DNA of 45,217 nt from Tindallia sp. (GTDB lineage: Bacteria > Bacillota > Clostridia > Peptostreptococcales > Tindalliaceae), in NCBI GenBank assembly GCA_007134225.1, contig SLLE01000026.1, forward strand, positions 1-45,217, in the 5' to 3' direction. Each line of letters opens with the position of its first letter. Position 1 is the first letter of the stretch. The notes beneath the pieces are model-generated. The model ran no database searches. It had not been told where the DNA came from and saw only the letters and a list, made by a program, of their open reading frames with translations. Below, in pieces: positions 27,683-35,839 of the stretch. Made by a program: the position numbers and the translations under genes.

Positions 27683-28769
27683 TTTCGTGAGCCTTCTTCA
27701 GAGAATCAATGAATCGTTGATTCTCTTCTTTGTTTTTCACGGCAATTCGAAAGAAGTCATCAGGCATTCCTTTAAAATTGGAACAATCCCGAATTAAGAT
27801 CCCGTCTTCCATTAATTGGTTCCAAAGTCCCTTCACGGTCATCTTATCTGTTTTTTTGATCTGAATCAAAAGAAAATTAACAGCCGAAGGAAACACATGA
27901 TAATTTTCCATCTGTTTGATTTCCTGGTAGAGCCTCTTTCTTTCATATGCAATTATTTCCCTGACTTCTTCCAGGTAGTCTTTCGCTTCCCTGGTATTAA
28001 TGAAGTCTTTCATCGCCTCAGCGTAAGTATTGATGCTCCAGGGAATCATTTGATCGGCGTGTATTTTGGCCTTTTCCAGACTGCCATAGACTCCGTATCC
28101 CAGTCTTATCCCAGGAATGGCAAATACTTTCGTAAAGGCCCGAACAATGATCAGGTTCTTCCATTCTGCTATGAAAGGAACCATGGAATAATGCTCCTCT
28201 CTTTCCACAAAATCCATGAAAGCCTCATCAATCATCACTTGGCAGCCAATTTTGTGGCAGTGATTCAAAATTCTGAAAATCGCCTCTCTTGAGAGAAGGG
28301 CGCCAGTCGGATTGTTTGGATTGCATAAAACCAGTAAATCAAAGGATTCGTCCATAGAGTGGAGCAGTTGCGTTTCATTTAAAGAAAACGCTTGTTCCGG
28401 ATTGTTATAAAAATAAGTAATCTGGCTATTTGTTGTTCGTAACGCCGCTTCGTATTCACTAAAAGTAGGTACCGGCAGCATTGTTTTTCCAGGATTTATA
28501 AACCGAATGGCATCATGAATGATTTGTGCTGCTCCATTGCCGGGAATAATTCTCTCCTTATCAGTAACAGAATAAGTTGCCATGGCTTTTCGCAGTTCAT
28601 GATACTCCGGATCCGGATAGATTGATAGTTTGCGAACAGTGTCATTTAATACTTGTCGAAGGCCTTCCGGAAAACCCAATGGGCTAATGTTCGCGCTGAA
28701 ATCATGTATATGAAAAGGGTCTATTCCTTTTTCCCGAGCTGCTTTTAAAATATTACCGCCGTGCCCCAT
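27657..28769 (-). CDS. cobD: L-threonine-O-3-phosphate decarboxylase CobD
   Basis: PLP-dependent class I/II aminotransferase-fold enzyme that makes (R)-1-amino-2-propanol O-phosphate, the linker between corrin ring and nucleotide loop. The N-terminus MGHGGNILKAAREKG and DFSANISPLG are diagnostic for CobD. CNPNNPTG is the PLP/Asn loop, IDEAFMDF holds the ring-binding Asp, and the Lys of RAFTKVFAIPGIRLGYG forms the Schiff base. ATG at 28769 (370 aa) is six bases after AGGAGG; the frame continues nine codons upstream. It overlaps cbiB by 25 nt and the second degV gene tail-to-tail by 26 nt. The final residues (CDKRC) are encoded in that overlap. Confidence 0.94.
   Translation of the reverse strand: MGHGGNILKAAREKGIDPFHIHDFSANISPLGFPEGLRQVLNDTVRKLSIYPDPEYHELRKAMATYSVTDKERIIPGNGAAQIIHDAIRFINPGKTMLPVPTFSEYEAALRTTNSQITYFYNNPEQAFSLNETQLLHSMDESFDLLVLCNPNNPTGALLSREAIFRILNHCHKIGCQVMIDEAFMDFVEREEHYSMVPFIAEWKNLIIVRAFTKVFAIPGIRLGYGVYGSLEKAKIHADQMIPWSINTYAEAMKDFINTREAKDYLEEVREIIAYERKRLYQEIKQMENYHVFPSAVNFLLIQIKKTDKMTVKGLWNQLMEDGILIRDCSNFKGMPDDFFRIAVKNKEENQRFIDSLKKAHETILCDKRC
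27700..27726 (+). terminator. Terminator of the second degV gene, inside cobD
   Basis: Perfect 10-bp stem AGAGAATCAA / TTGATTCTCT with loop TGAATCG, then TCTTTGTTTTTC on the plus strand, 17 nt after the degV stop codon. The whole structure is within the coding sequence for the CobD C-terminus. Confidence 0.75.
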
Positions 28770-29719
28770 GTAAAGCCTCCTATCCAAAATAAACATGTTA
28801 CCATCGTAATCACAAACATCAGAGATGCGGTTCGCATCAGTCTGGTGGTTTTAAGAATCATCTCCCTTTCAATGGGGTTTTGAGCATCACCCATGCTAGG
28901 TTTGCTGACTCTTTTTCCAAAGTACATGTTATCTCCACCTAATCGAGTTTCCAAAGCTCCTGCCACTGCAGATTCCGGATAACCAGCGTTAGGACTTCTG
29001 TGTTGCTGCCTGTCTCGAAGCATGATTTTCCAGGCTTGTTTCCAGTTAAGGCCACTGACTGGAGCAGCAGCCACTAAAAGCAGTGCCGAAATCCTTGCCG
29101 GAATCATGTTTGCCAGATCGTCCAACCTAGCCGCACTTCTACCAAAATAAAGGTACCGTTGGTTTTTATATCCAATCATTGAATCCATTGTGTTGATGGC
29201 TTTGTATAAAATGGCCAGCAACGGCCCTCCTAAAAATAAATAGAATAATGGTGCCACCACACCGTCAGAAAAGTTTTCCGCCACGGTTTCAATCACAGCG
29301 CGAGATATTTCTGATTCATCCAGGTTAGTGGTTTCCCTTCCTACGATCATGGAAAGTGCTTGTCTGGCGCTTTCGAGATCTTCTCCAGCCAGGTAATCGT
29401 AAATTTGAGTAGAAACCTGATGCAGGTTTTTTACCGCTATGGTGGTATATGCCAAATAAATAGAAAAAATCAGGTTCATAGTCCAGTGAAGCGATTCAAA
29501 CAGTTCCTGAAATGCAATGACCAGCAATGCGGTCCCCATCAGAACCAACACCATTAATAACAACCCTCTAAAGAATAGCTCCTTGTTGGAGCTTTTTTTG
29601 CCTGGATATAGAATTTTTTCCAACATAGTGATCATTTTTCCGATAAAACGCACTGGGTGAGGCCAGTGTTCTGGATCTCCCAACAGTTGATCCAACAGAT
29701 AAGCCGTCAGTATCATCAT
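28745..29719 (-). CDS. cbiB: Adenosylcobinamide-phosphate synthase CbiB
   Basis: Membrane enzyme that joins adenosylcobyric acid to aminopropanol phosphate. 324 aa with several hydrophobic helices; family stretches LLDQLLGDPEHWPHPVRFIG at the start, ETVAENFSDGVVAPLFYLFLGG (shortened here to AENFSDGVVAPLFY), MDSMIGYKN and RDRQQHRSPNAGYPES are intact. ATG at 29719 overlaps the cobQ stop by 4 nt and has GGAGGG nine bases before. It overlaps cobD by 25 nt, so substrate-making and coupling enzymes are co-translated. Confidence 0.95.
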   Translation of the reverse strand: MMILTAYLLDQLLGDPEHWPHPVRFIGKMITMLEKILYPGKKSSNKELFFRGLLLMVLVLMGTALLVIAFQELFESLHWTMNLIFSIYLAYTTIAVKNLHQVSTQIYDYLAGEDLESARQALSMIVGRETTNLDESEISRAVIETVAENFSDGVVAPLFYLFLGGPLLAILYKAINTMDSMIGYKNQRYLYFGRSAARLDDLANMIPARISALLLVAAAPVSGLNWKQAWKIMLRDRQQHRSPNAGYPESAVAGALETRLGGDNMYFGKRVSKPSMGDAQNPIEREMILKTTRLMRTASLMFVITMVTCLFWIGGFTWGTAVIF

Positions 29720-31236
29720 TGACAGGAACCCTCCAAAATATCATAAATTCGTCGCATATCGACAGATTTACGAACGGTTTCAGCCAAAAGTCCATACTGT
29801 TTTTCTTTATATTCCAGAAACGATTCTCGATGAACCATCGTCTCCATATTTTCATTGTCTGATATGAATGAGAGCAATTCCCGATTAAAATCTTCGTGAT
29901 CGAAGATTCCATGGAGGTAGGTTCCCCAAACCTTACCATCTTCCGACACGGCACCGTCCGCCCGAGTCGGTGCACCCGATTCATCAATGATCATGGCAAA
30001 GGGCTTAACGTCCCTATTTAAGCGTGTCTTTCCCATGTGAATTTCATATCCACCGACAGTAATGGCCGGCATTTCATCATAAAAACATCCAGCAACCACC
30101 TCCGCATTGGCTTGAGTGGTTATTTTTTCCGGAAAAAAAGTGGTTTCCACGTGCAGCAACCCCAATCCTTCCAGCTCACCTATCTGACTTTCCACACCTT
30201 CAGGATCCAACAACTTTGTTCCCAACATCTGAAATCCTCCACATATACCAGCAATCATGCTGCCTTGATCTCGAGCGCGAAGGATAGCCCTGTCAATGCC
30301 TTTCTCTTTAAGAAACGCCAAATCAGCCAAGGTGTTTTTCGTGCCAGGAATAATCAATAAATCTGGTGAGCCAACTTCATCCGCCTTATTAATATACGTT
30401 ACACATGCAGAGGGGTGCGTTTCCAGCCAGTGAAAATCTGTAAAATTAGAAATTCTGGGTAGTCGAAGAACCCTGATATCCAAAGCTTTTTCCTTTATTA
30501 ACGTTGACTTCAACCTGGCTGCTTCGCCATCTTCCTCTTCTATGTCAAAGCTTCCGTAAGGAATAACACCCAACACCGGAATACCTGTCAATTCCTCTAA
30601 TTGTTTTAATCCAGGCTTCAGGATTTCAAAATCACCACGAAACTTGTTAATCAGGACCCCTTTAATTCGTTTGCGCTCTTCTTCCTCCAAAAGCATGACG
30701 GTACCGTATATAGATGCAAAAACACCACCACGGTCAATATCTCCGATTAACAGCACCGGTGCATCTGCCATGGCAGCCATCCCCATATTTACCAAGTCAT
30801 TTTCTTTAAGGTTTATTTCAGCAGGGCTTCCGGCTCCTTCGATCACCACCACATCCGACTCATCCTGAAGTTGTTTAAAGGCTTCGTAAATTGTTTGTTT
30901 CAATTGAGGTTTAAAGGCGTGATAATCGGTGGCATTCATATTCCCATACACTTTACCATTCACAATAACCTGAGCATCTCTTTCGCCGGTTGGTTTTAGA
31001 AGAATAGGATTCATGCAGGCTTTTGGTGGAATACCTGCTGCCTCCGCCTGAAAAACCTGTGCCCTTCCCATTTCCAGTCCTTCGTCGGTGATGTAAGAAT
31101 TAAGAGCCATATTTTGAGATTTAAACGGTGCTGCCCGCAGCCCATCGTCTTTAAAAATACGACAAAATGCGGCTGTCAAGACAGATTTCCCAACAGAAGA
31201 AGCCGTCCCCTGCAGCATTAAAGATTTATTGCTCAT
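29716..31236 (-). CDS. cobQ: Cobyric acid synthase CobQ/CbiP
   Basis: Glutamine-dependent amidotransferase that amidates adenosylcobyrinic acid a,c-diamide at four positions. 506 aa. The N-terminal ATPase has LQGTASSVGKSVLTAAFCRI, PFKSQNMALNS and EGAGSPAEINL; the C-terminal class I-like glutaminase has the nucleophile Cys in AGICGGFQMLG and a late His (YLHGIFDH). AGGAGG is followed by the ATG at 31236. The ~100-nt gap to cobC contains only a doubtful 22-codon ORF. Its presence shows the pathway from cobyrinic acid diamide onward; the upstream corrin-ring genes are not in this window. Confidence 0.96.
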   Translation of the reverse strand: MSNKSLMLQGTASSVGKSVLTAAFCRIFKDDGLRAAPFKSQNMALNSYITDEGLEMGRAQVFQAEAAGIPPKACMNPILLKPTGERDAQVIVNGKVYGNMNATDYHAFKPQLKQTIYEAFKQLQDESDVVVIEGAGSPAEINLKENDLVNMGMAAMADAPVLLIGDIDRGGVFASIYGTVMLLEEEERKRIKGVLINKFRGDFEILKPGLKQLEELTGIPVLGVIPYGSFDIEEEDGEAARLKSTLIKEKALDIRVLRLPRISNFTDFHWLETHPSACVTYINKADEVGSPDLLIIPGTKNTLADLAFLKEKGIDRAILRARDQGSMIAGICGGFQMLGTKLLDPEGVESQIGELEGLGLLHVETTFFPEKITTQANAEVVAGCFYDEMPAITVGGYEIHMGKTRLNRDVKPFAMIIDESGAPTRADGAVSEDGKVWGTYLHGIFDHEDFNRELLSFISDNENMETMVHRESFLEYKEKQYGLLAETVRKSVDMRRIYDILEGSCQ

Positions 31237-31337
31237 ATAAGATCGCCTCCTGTTGTTTCATTGGTTCTTCTCTCAGTTGCTTCTTAGAAAATGTGGTCTT
31301 TCATGCTTCAACAGAGAATTCTGTCGGCTTATTTTCA

Positions 31338-31964
31338 TCATGATTCCTCCAGTTCATCAAAATGGCAGGTATCATTCAACGTTTGAATGTATGGGTAATC
31401 GGGAACATTATTGATTAATGTCAAGCTGCAGTGATCCACTGCAAATCGCCAGTGTCCACCAGGTTCTCCAACGATCCAGTGTGACAAGATACAACGAAGG
31501 GTTCCTGAATGTGCAACGATAAGAATGGTTTGATCTGCCTCCGCTGGTTTCAGATAAGCATCAACCGTATCCATCACACGCTTATGAAAGGATGGCAAAC
31601 TTTCACCATCCGGGAAAGCGTATGCCATTCCTTCGTGGTAAATCTTATCATGTTCTTCAGGATACAGGGTTTCTATTTCTTTCATGGTAAACTGTTCCAG
31701 CTTTCCAAAGTGCATTTCTCGAAGTCCCATCAGTTTCTCGTGAAAAAGTTCATCCGGTTGATGCTGACCAATGATTTCAGCTGTTTTGACTGCGCGTTTT
31801 AGATCACTGGAAAGAATCCTATGAACCGGCATTCCTTTTATACGCTGTGCAATTAAATGAGCCTGTCGAATACCTTTGAGACTAAGCTCTGTATCTGTCC
31901 AACCACTCATTCGTTGACTCGTATTGTCATTTGTCTCTCCATGTCTTACCAAAATGATTTTCAT
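31338..31964 (-). CDS. cobC: Alpha-ribazole phosphatase CobC (histidine phosphatase family)
   Basis: Phosphoglycerate-mutase-like phosphatase, 208 aa. The catalytic phospho-His is in LVRHGETNDN at residues 5-14, with conserved SSDLKRAVKTAE and a second His in VAHSGTLRC. On sequence alone it could be any histidine phosphatase; location between cobS and cobQ, and spacing of 6 nt to cobS, support removal of the phosphate from alpha-ribazole phosphate or adenosylcobalamin 5'-phosphate. The ribosome binding site (AGGTAGG) lies inside the end of cobS. Confidence 0.85.
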   Translation of the reverse strand: MKIILVRHGETNDNTSQRMSGWTDTELSLKGIRQAHLIAQRIKGMPVHRILSSDLKRAVKTAEIIGQHQPDELFHEKLMGLREMHFGKLEQFTMKEIETLYPEEHDKIYHEGMAYAFPDGESLPSFHKRVMDTVDAYLKPAEADQTILIVAHSGTLRCILSHWIVGEPGGHWRFAVDHCSLTLINNVPDYPYIQTLNDTCHFDELEES

Positions 31965-31970
31965 TTTGAC

Positions 31971-32705
31971 CTACCTTCCTCCAAACCGTATAACCATCCA
32001 TAATAAAAATAGGGTTTCCGTAAATTCCAACAGTGCTCCCAAAGTATCACCCGTCATACCGCCTATTTTTTTATGCATTTTATGTTTAAAATAAATAACA
32101 AAGATCGGCAGAAACAAAAAGTATATCCAAGCAGAGGAAAGCTGAAGAGTTGCCAGAAGGGTGATTCCGGCAGCTATCAACACTTCTCGGATCTTAATTT
32201 TTCCTATGTAGAAATTGCCTAATCCCATGGGTCTTGCATTGGTTGATTTGTAGGCTCCGAGAACCAGCGAAAGACGGCCGAACATTGGCATCATGATTAG
32301 GATCCACCAGCGAAGCGCTGGCAATAAGGATGTCAGTAAGGCGAACTTCAACAAATAAATTAACATGAGTGCCATGACACCATGGGTTCCCAACCTGCTG
32401 TCTTTCATAATCAGGAGGATCCCTTCCCGGTTTTTTCCAGAAAAATTGCCGTCTGCCGTATCAGCAAGACCATCCGCATGAATACCACCGGTAAGAAGAA
32501 AAGAAACAACCAGCAACAGAACTGACAAAACATGAGCGGGTATCAGCGGATAAAGAATCCAATCCATCACAGCAAGAATCAGACCAATCAACAATCCAGC
32601 TAAAGGAAAAAATGCCATATGACGACAGTCGTGTTCCTCCCATACTCCAGTATCTGGAAATGGTAAGGTTGTAAGAAATTGTAGTGCCTGTGTTACATGT
32701 TTCAT
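31971..32705 (-). CDS. cobS: Adenosylcobinamide-GDP ribazoletransferase CobS
   Basis: Membrane-embedded cobalamin synthase that condenses adenosylcobinamide-GDP with alpha-ribazole (phosphate). 244 aa, about six hydrophobic segments. The Mg-binding DGLADTADG motif is in GGIHADGLADTADGNFSG near residues 75-95 and KDSRLGTHGVMAL follows. GGAGG precedes ATG at 32705. It sits 31 nt after cobU and 6 nt before cobC. Confidence 0.95.
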   Translation of the reverse strand: MKHVTQALQFLTTLPFPDTGVWEEHDCRHMAFFPLAGLLIGLILAVMDWILYPLIPAHVLSVLLLVVSFLLTGGIHADGLADTADGNFSGKNREGILLIMKDSRLGTHGVMALMLIYLLKFALLTSLLPALRWWILIMMPMFGRLSLVLGAYKSTNARPMGLGNFYIGKIKIREVLIAAGITLLATLQLSSAWIYFLFLPIFVIYFKHKMHKKIGGMTGDTLGALLEFTETLFLLWMVIRFGGR

Positions 32706-32736
32706 CGTATTCCTCCGTTACAAGACATTTGATGAT

Positions 32737-33306
32737 TCATTTAATCTTAACCGGGATTCCAGACACCACCCAATAGACTTCGTGGGACCGATGGGCAATC
32801 GTTTGGTTGACCCTTCCTACAATATCACGAAATTCCCTGGCCATCCTGTTTTGGGGTACAATACCATTTCCTACTTCGTTGGTGATCAATACAGCAGGTA
32901 CACTTAGTTTAGGCAGCACGTCCAGCAGCCTGTCCACCTCATCCGATATGGTTTTTTCAACTCTGCTTAATTCCTCCGCTGAAATGGAATCCCAGTCATC
33001 ACTCCAGGCATCTATCATAAGACGTGTAACCATCAGAGTAATGCAATCCACAAAAACGCCTTCCACTTTCCCTTGATAAGTTGGAAGGCATTGATCAAAG
33101 CGGCTGTATTCTTCCATTGTCATCCATTCACAAGGCCGATCCTCACGATGCTTACGTACTCTTTCTTTCATTTCATGATCCAAAACGGATGCCGTCGCAA
33201 TATATAGTATTTTTTCACCCTGCTCGCCAATTAACGCTTCTCCAAACCTGCTTTTTCCGCTTCTTGCTCCTCCGGTTACCAGGGTTAACCGATATTCTGA
33301 GCCCAT
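32737..33306 (-). CDS. cobU: Bifunctional adenosylcobinamide kinase / guanylyltransferase CobU
   Basis: P-loop enzyme that phosphorylates adenosylcobinamide and then forms adenosylcobinamide-GDP. Walker A GGARSGKS is at residues 10-17 from the ATG at 33306 (189 aa). RKHREDRPCEW includes the His that is guanylylated in CobU, and ITNEVGNGIVPQNRMAREFRD (given as NEVGNGIVP and AREFRD) is the conserved C-terminal part. GGAGGAGACGTC precedes the start; the frame is open 42 codons further upstream but only as overlap with ogt. It overlaps ogt by 22 nt. No cobT gene is seen nearby. Confidence 0.95.
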   Translation of the reverse strand: MGSEYRLTLVTGGARSGKSRFGEALIGEQGEKILYIATASVLDHEMKERVRKHREDRPCEWMTMEEYSRFDQCLPTYQGKVEGVFVDCITLMVTRLMIDAWSDDWDSISAEELSRVEKTISDEVDRLLDVLPKLSVPAVLITNEVGNGIVPQNRMAREFRDIVGRVNQTIAHRSHEVYWVVSGIPVKIK

Positions 33307-33833
33307 GACGTCTCCTCCGTAATTTTCATGGAGTGGATGGAATGTCCTTCCAGTTCCAATAGCTTTTGTTTGGTATCCAGTCCGCCGCCGAAACCTGTTA
33401 AATGTCCATTTTTCCCAAGAACGCGATGACACGGAATAATGATAGAAAGAGGATTTTTATTATTAGCCATCCCAACAGCCCTCACCGCTTTTGGATTACC
33501 AATATGACGGGCAATCATCCCATAAGAGGTCACTTTTCCGTAAGGTATCTGCTTTAACGCTTTCCACACCTCCAGTTGAAAAGGGGTGCCCCTTAGATCC
33601 ATCGGTATGCTAAAAAATTTCCTTTCGTGGCTAAAGTAATCGGTAAGCTGTTGAAAAGCTTCTCTTAGAATCGATTCGGCTTTTGGTAATTCGGTTGAAT
33701 CCTTTTCCGGAAAGGTTGAAACACTATCTTTTTGCAGCGGCTTAAATTCAAGACTCATTAACCCTTCCGAGGAAGCCTTCAGCTTGAACCGATAACCCTT
33801 TATATGTTGAGTCTGAGTGATGTGATCATTCAT
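33285..33833 (-). CDS. ogt: Methylated-DNA--[protein]-cysteine S-methyltransferase
   Basis: Suicide DNA-repair protein that moves the alkyl group from O6-methylguanine to its own Cys. 182 aa: variable N-terminal domain and the C-terminal domain with helix-turn-helix region (YGKVTSYGMIARHIGNPKAV) and the active site IIIPCHRVLG, with GHLTGFGGGL after it. It overlaps cobU by 22 nt and starts at an ATGA overlap with a 31-codon ORF, so it is part of the cobalamin operon transcript although it has no known role in cobalamin synthesis. Confidence 0.95.
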   Translation of the reverse strand: MNDHITQTQHIKGYRFKLKASSEGLMSLEFKPLQKDSVSTFPEKDSTELPKAESILREAFQQLTDYFSHERKFFSIPMDLRGTPFQLEVWKALKQIPYGKVTSYGMIARHIGNPKAVRAVGMANNKNPLSIIIPCHRVLGKNGHLTGFGGGLDTKQKLLELEGHSIHSMKITEETSWAQNIG

Positions 33834-33925
33834 TTATCCTTCACTCCTTTTACTCTTTTGTACGCATAACGGGCCAGTTGCCATTGCTCTCTGGCTTTCA
33901 ATTGTATCATCAGTTCCCTCTTCAT
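33830..33925 (-). CDS. Small basic ORF, 31 aa, between VanW gene and ogt
   Basis: I do not recognise this one. It starts with ATG (33923-33925), has AAGG six bases upstream, begins 14 nt after the VanW stop and ends in an ATGA overlap with the ogt start. The product starts MKRELMIQLKAREQWQLARY and ends in KRVKGVKDK; it is strongly basic, with 12 Lys/Arg among 31 residues, and is probably one amphipathic helix. Tight packing against both neighbours and the coupled stop/start argue for translation, but the length is too short to be sure. It might be a leader that couples ogt translation to the VanW gene. Confidence 0.45.
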   Translation of the reverse strand: MKRELMIQLKAREQWQLARYAYKRVKGVKDK

Positions 33926-33938
33926 TAGTTGCCTTATT

Positions 33939-35393
33939 CTATTCCTGCAATTCATCTAATACTTCTTCTGTTAGATGTTCTTCATGGTAGTTTTCCGGCA
34001 GGGCCTGCTCTAAAAATTCATCAAAGATGGATCTTGGTTTTGTACCAACCAGTATAATCCCTTTGACAGGCTGATAATGATCCCTGGACAATTCTTCCCT
34101 GTTCACTTCCTGACCGTTTTCGTAATAGATCTTGTAGGTAACGACCCGGTATCCTTTTTTGGGTTCCTGCTCCACAACGGTTTCTCCTTCGTACAACTCC
34201 GGATCTTCTTTTTCTTCGGTTTCCGGCTCAATCACTTGTGTCACTTGAGAAGCCATCGTGACTGTCTGCTTCACTTCGTTGCTGTTGCCAAATATTTGAA
34301 CATGAAGTTGATTGCCATTGATAAAGCTTTCGATAAAGACAGGATACTCATAATTGTTTTCAAACTTCAAATCAATGGCACCATAAGCAACGGTGGCATC
34401 ATGCCCCAGATCAACATATGAAACCGGTAATGAGTGATTTCTTCGCTCCACCACATTCAGATTAGCTCTGACAACTGCGTTATAGAGAGTGGTGGATACC
34501 TGACAAATGCCACCACCGATGCCCGGCACCAATTCACCACGAAGAATAACCGGTGCTTCCTGATAACCGGCAGAAGCAACTCTAGGTCCAGTGGTTTCAT
34601 TAAAGGAAAACTTTTCTCCCGGCAAAAGTAATGTCCCGCGAATGCTATAGGCTCCCAACTTTAAATTCGATGATCTCCCGGTAGTTCCTGCATTAAATCT
34701 TGTGCTGAATTCACCAATGACGCCGTCAATGGCTTTCAGATCTGCCTCCGTCGGATAAACCGTCAGTTTTTCCGTTATGACGGCGACAGACTCACCATGT
34801 TCTCCTTCCAGGGCTTCCAGAATGGACGATTTCGTTTCTTCCCGTTTAAGATCTCTTCCCTCTGTGTCCGGTGTGATGATAAATTCTCGGGATTCCCTTG
34901 TGATGGTTGCTGGAACCCCTTTTCTTGCCAATTCCACCTGCAATTTATCAAGGATCTCCTCTACAAGACCCATATCAAAACGCTCTTCCAGCTCAATGTG
35001 ATGAACCTGGTCTCTCATTCTGTAGATTTTCAGTGCGTTTTGAAGCATATTACCCTGACGACCTAAACTTATGGCCTGATCAACAGCACTATCATAATCA
35101 TAATTATACCCAATGGACTGGTAGGGGAATACCCACCTTTTGTCATCATATTCCAGAACTAGCTCCTTTTCTTCCAATTTCGATTCCATTTTTTCCTGCA
35201 AATTTTGTAGAGCTTCTTCACGTGTCTGTCCGCTGATATTCACTCCCTCTATATACACAGATGAGTGAATTTCCGGTTGGCTGGTCAACCAGTAGGCATA
35301 GCCACTCAAAGATGCCGTGACGATCATCAATGCAGCCCCAACTCCAATTAAAAAACCAATTAAAATTTTTCTTTTTTTCTCTGTCAGGTTCAT
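33939..35393 (-). CDS. VanW family protein with peptidoglycan-binding-like and G5 domains
   Basis: 484-aa exported protein of the YoaR type. An N-terminal membrane helix (residues 10-35, ILIGFLIGVGAALMIVTA) anchors it; two PG_binding_4-like regions follow (about 40-215), then the VanW domain with RFNAGTTGRSSNLKLGA, LLLPGEKFSFNETTGPR and GGGICQVSTTLYNAV, and a C-terminal G5-like domain (YKIYYENGQEVNREE). The function of VanW is not established; family members are linked to cell-wall metabolism or spore germination. AAGGAG precedes the ATG. It stands 146 nt after an acidic hypothetical gene. Confidence 0.88.
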   Translation of the reverse strand: MNLTEKKRKILIGFLIGVGAALMIVTASLSGYAYWLTSQPEIHSSVYIEGVNISGQTREEALQNLQEKMESKLEEKELVLEYDDKRWVFPYQSIGYNYDYDSAVDQAISLGRQGNMLQNALKIYRMRDQVHHIELEERFDMGLVEEILDKLQVELARKGVPATITRESREFIITPDTEGRDLKREETKSSILEALEGEHGESVAVITEKLTVYPTEADLKAIDGVIGEFSTRFNAGTTGRSSNLKLGAYSIRGTLLLPGEKFSFNETTGPRVASAGYQEAPVILRGELVPGIGGGICQVSTTLYNAVVRANLNVVERRNHSLPVSYVDLGHDATVAYGAIDLKFENNYEYPVFIESFINGNQLHVQIFGNSNEVKQTVTMASQVTQVIEPETEEKEDPELYEGETVVEQEPKKGYRVVTYKIYYENGQEVNREELSRDHYQPVKGIILVGTKPRSIFDEFLEQALPENYHEEHLTEEVLDELQE

Positions 35394-35539
35394 ATTTTCC
35401 GACTCCTTGCTTTTTTTGGAATGGCGTTCACTGGCACTTATCCCAGTATACCCAAATCTCGGTCCTCTGGGTTAATGGGAGCAATATACTCTGCCGGCTC
35501 ACCGTTATGTAGCAATATTAATTCGCCCTGAACAGCAGA

Positions 35540-35839
35540 TCAATCAAAATCAATATAATCAAATAAATCGTCAAATGTCAATGTGTCTTTTTCCGTCTCG
35601 ATGATGAAAGGACTTTCATTATATTGTATTTCTATCCTTTTTTGAATAGGATCATCATTTATTTTAGACTTTCTTTCATTTTCTTCTGTTTCCGTCAAGG
35701 CTTCCGTTTGTGACGCCAGCTCTTCAGAAAACATTTCTTCTTCATTTTCAAAACGAACTTCATCTCCTTCTTTTGTGAAATCCCTGAAAATATCTTTGTA
35801 ATATTGTATCACGGAATGGCCAATATAAACAGGATTCAT
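35540..35839 (-). CDS. Acidic hypothetical protein (99 aa) with in-frame extension after its TGA stop
   Basis: I do not recognise the family. The product is hydrophilic and strongly acidic (Asp/Glu about one third), with no signal peptide or membrane segment; it ends DLFDYIDFD. It overlaps nth by 4 nt (ATGA) and has AAAGGG upstream, which supports expression. The stop is TGA at 35540-35542; the same frame continues for 33 sense codons to TAA at 35438-35440, encoding a plausible stretch that includes GELILLHNGEPAEYIAPINP. Whether this is readthrough, a decayed longer gene, or chance is open. Confidence 0.6.
   Translation of the reverse strand: MNPVYIGHSVIQYYKDIFRDFTKEGDEVRFENEEEMFSEELASQTEALTETEENERKSKINDDPIQKRIEIQYNESPFIIETEKDTLTFDDLFDYIDFD

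Noticed and set aside
28950-28990. GCCACTG, which resembles a B12-box
   Set aside because: It is inside cbiB coding sequence and lacks the surrounding riboswitch core; no cobalamin riboswitch seen upstream of ogt or cobU.
31273-31341. 22-codon ORF between cobC and cobQ, starting in an ATGA overlap with cobC and preceded by GGAGG
   Set aside because: The site is good, but the ribosome binding site lies in cobC coding sequence and the peptide is very short with no constraint visible; kept only as a possibility.
35540-35542. Selenocysteine codon as a firm call for the TGA of the acidic hypothetical
   Set aside because: No convincing SECIS hairpin follows; reported only as an open question.
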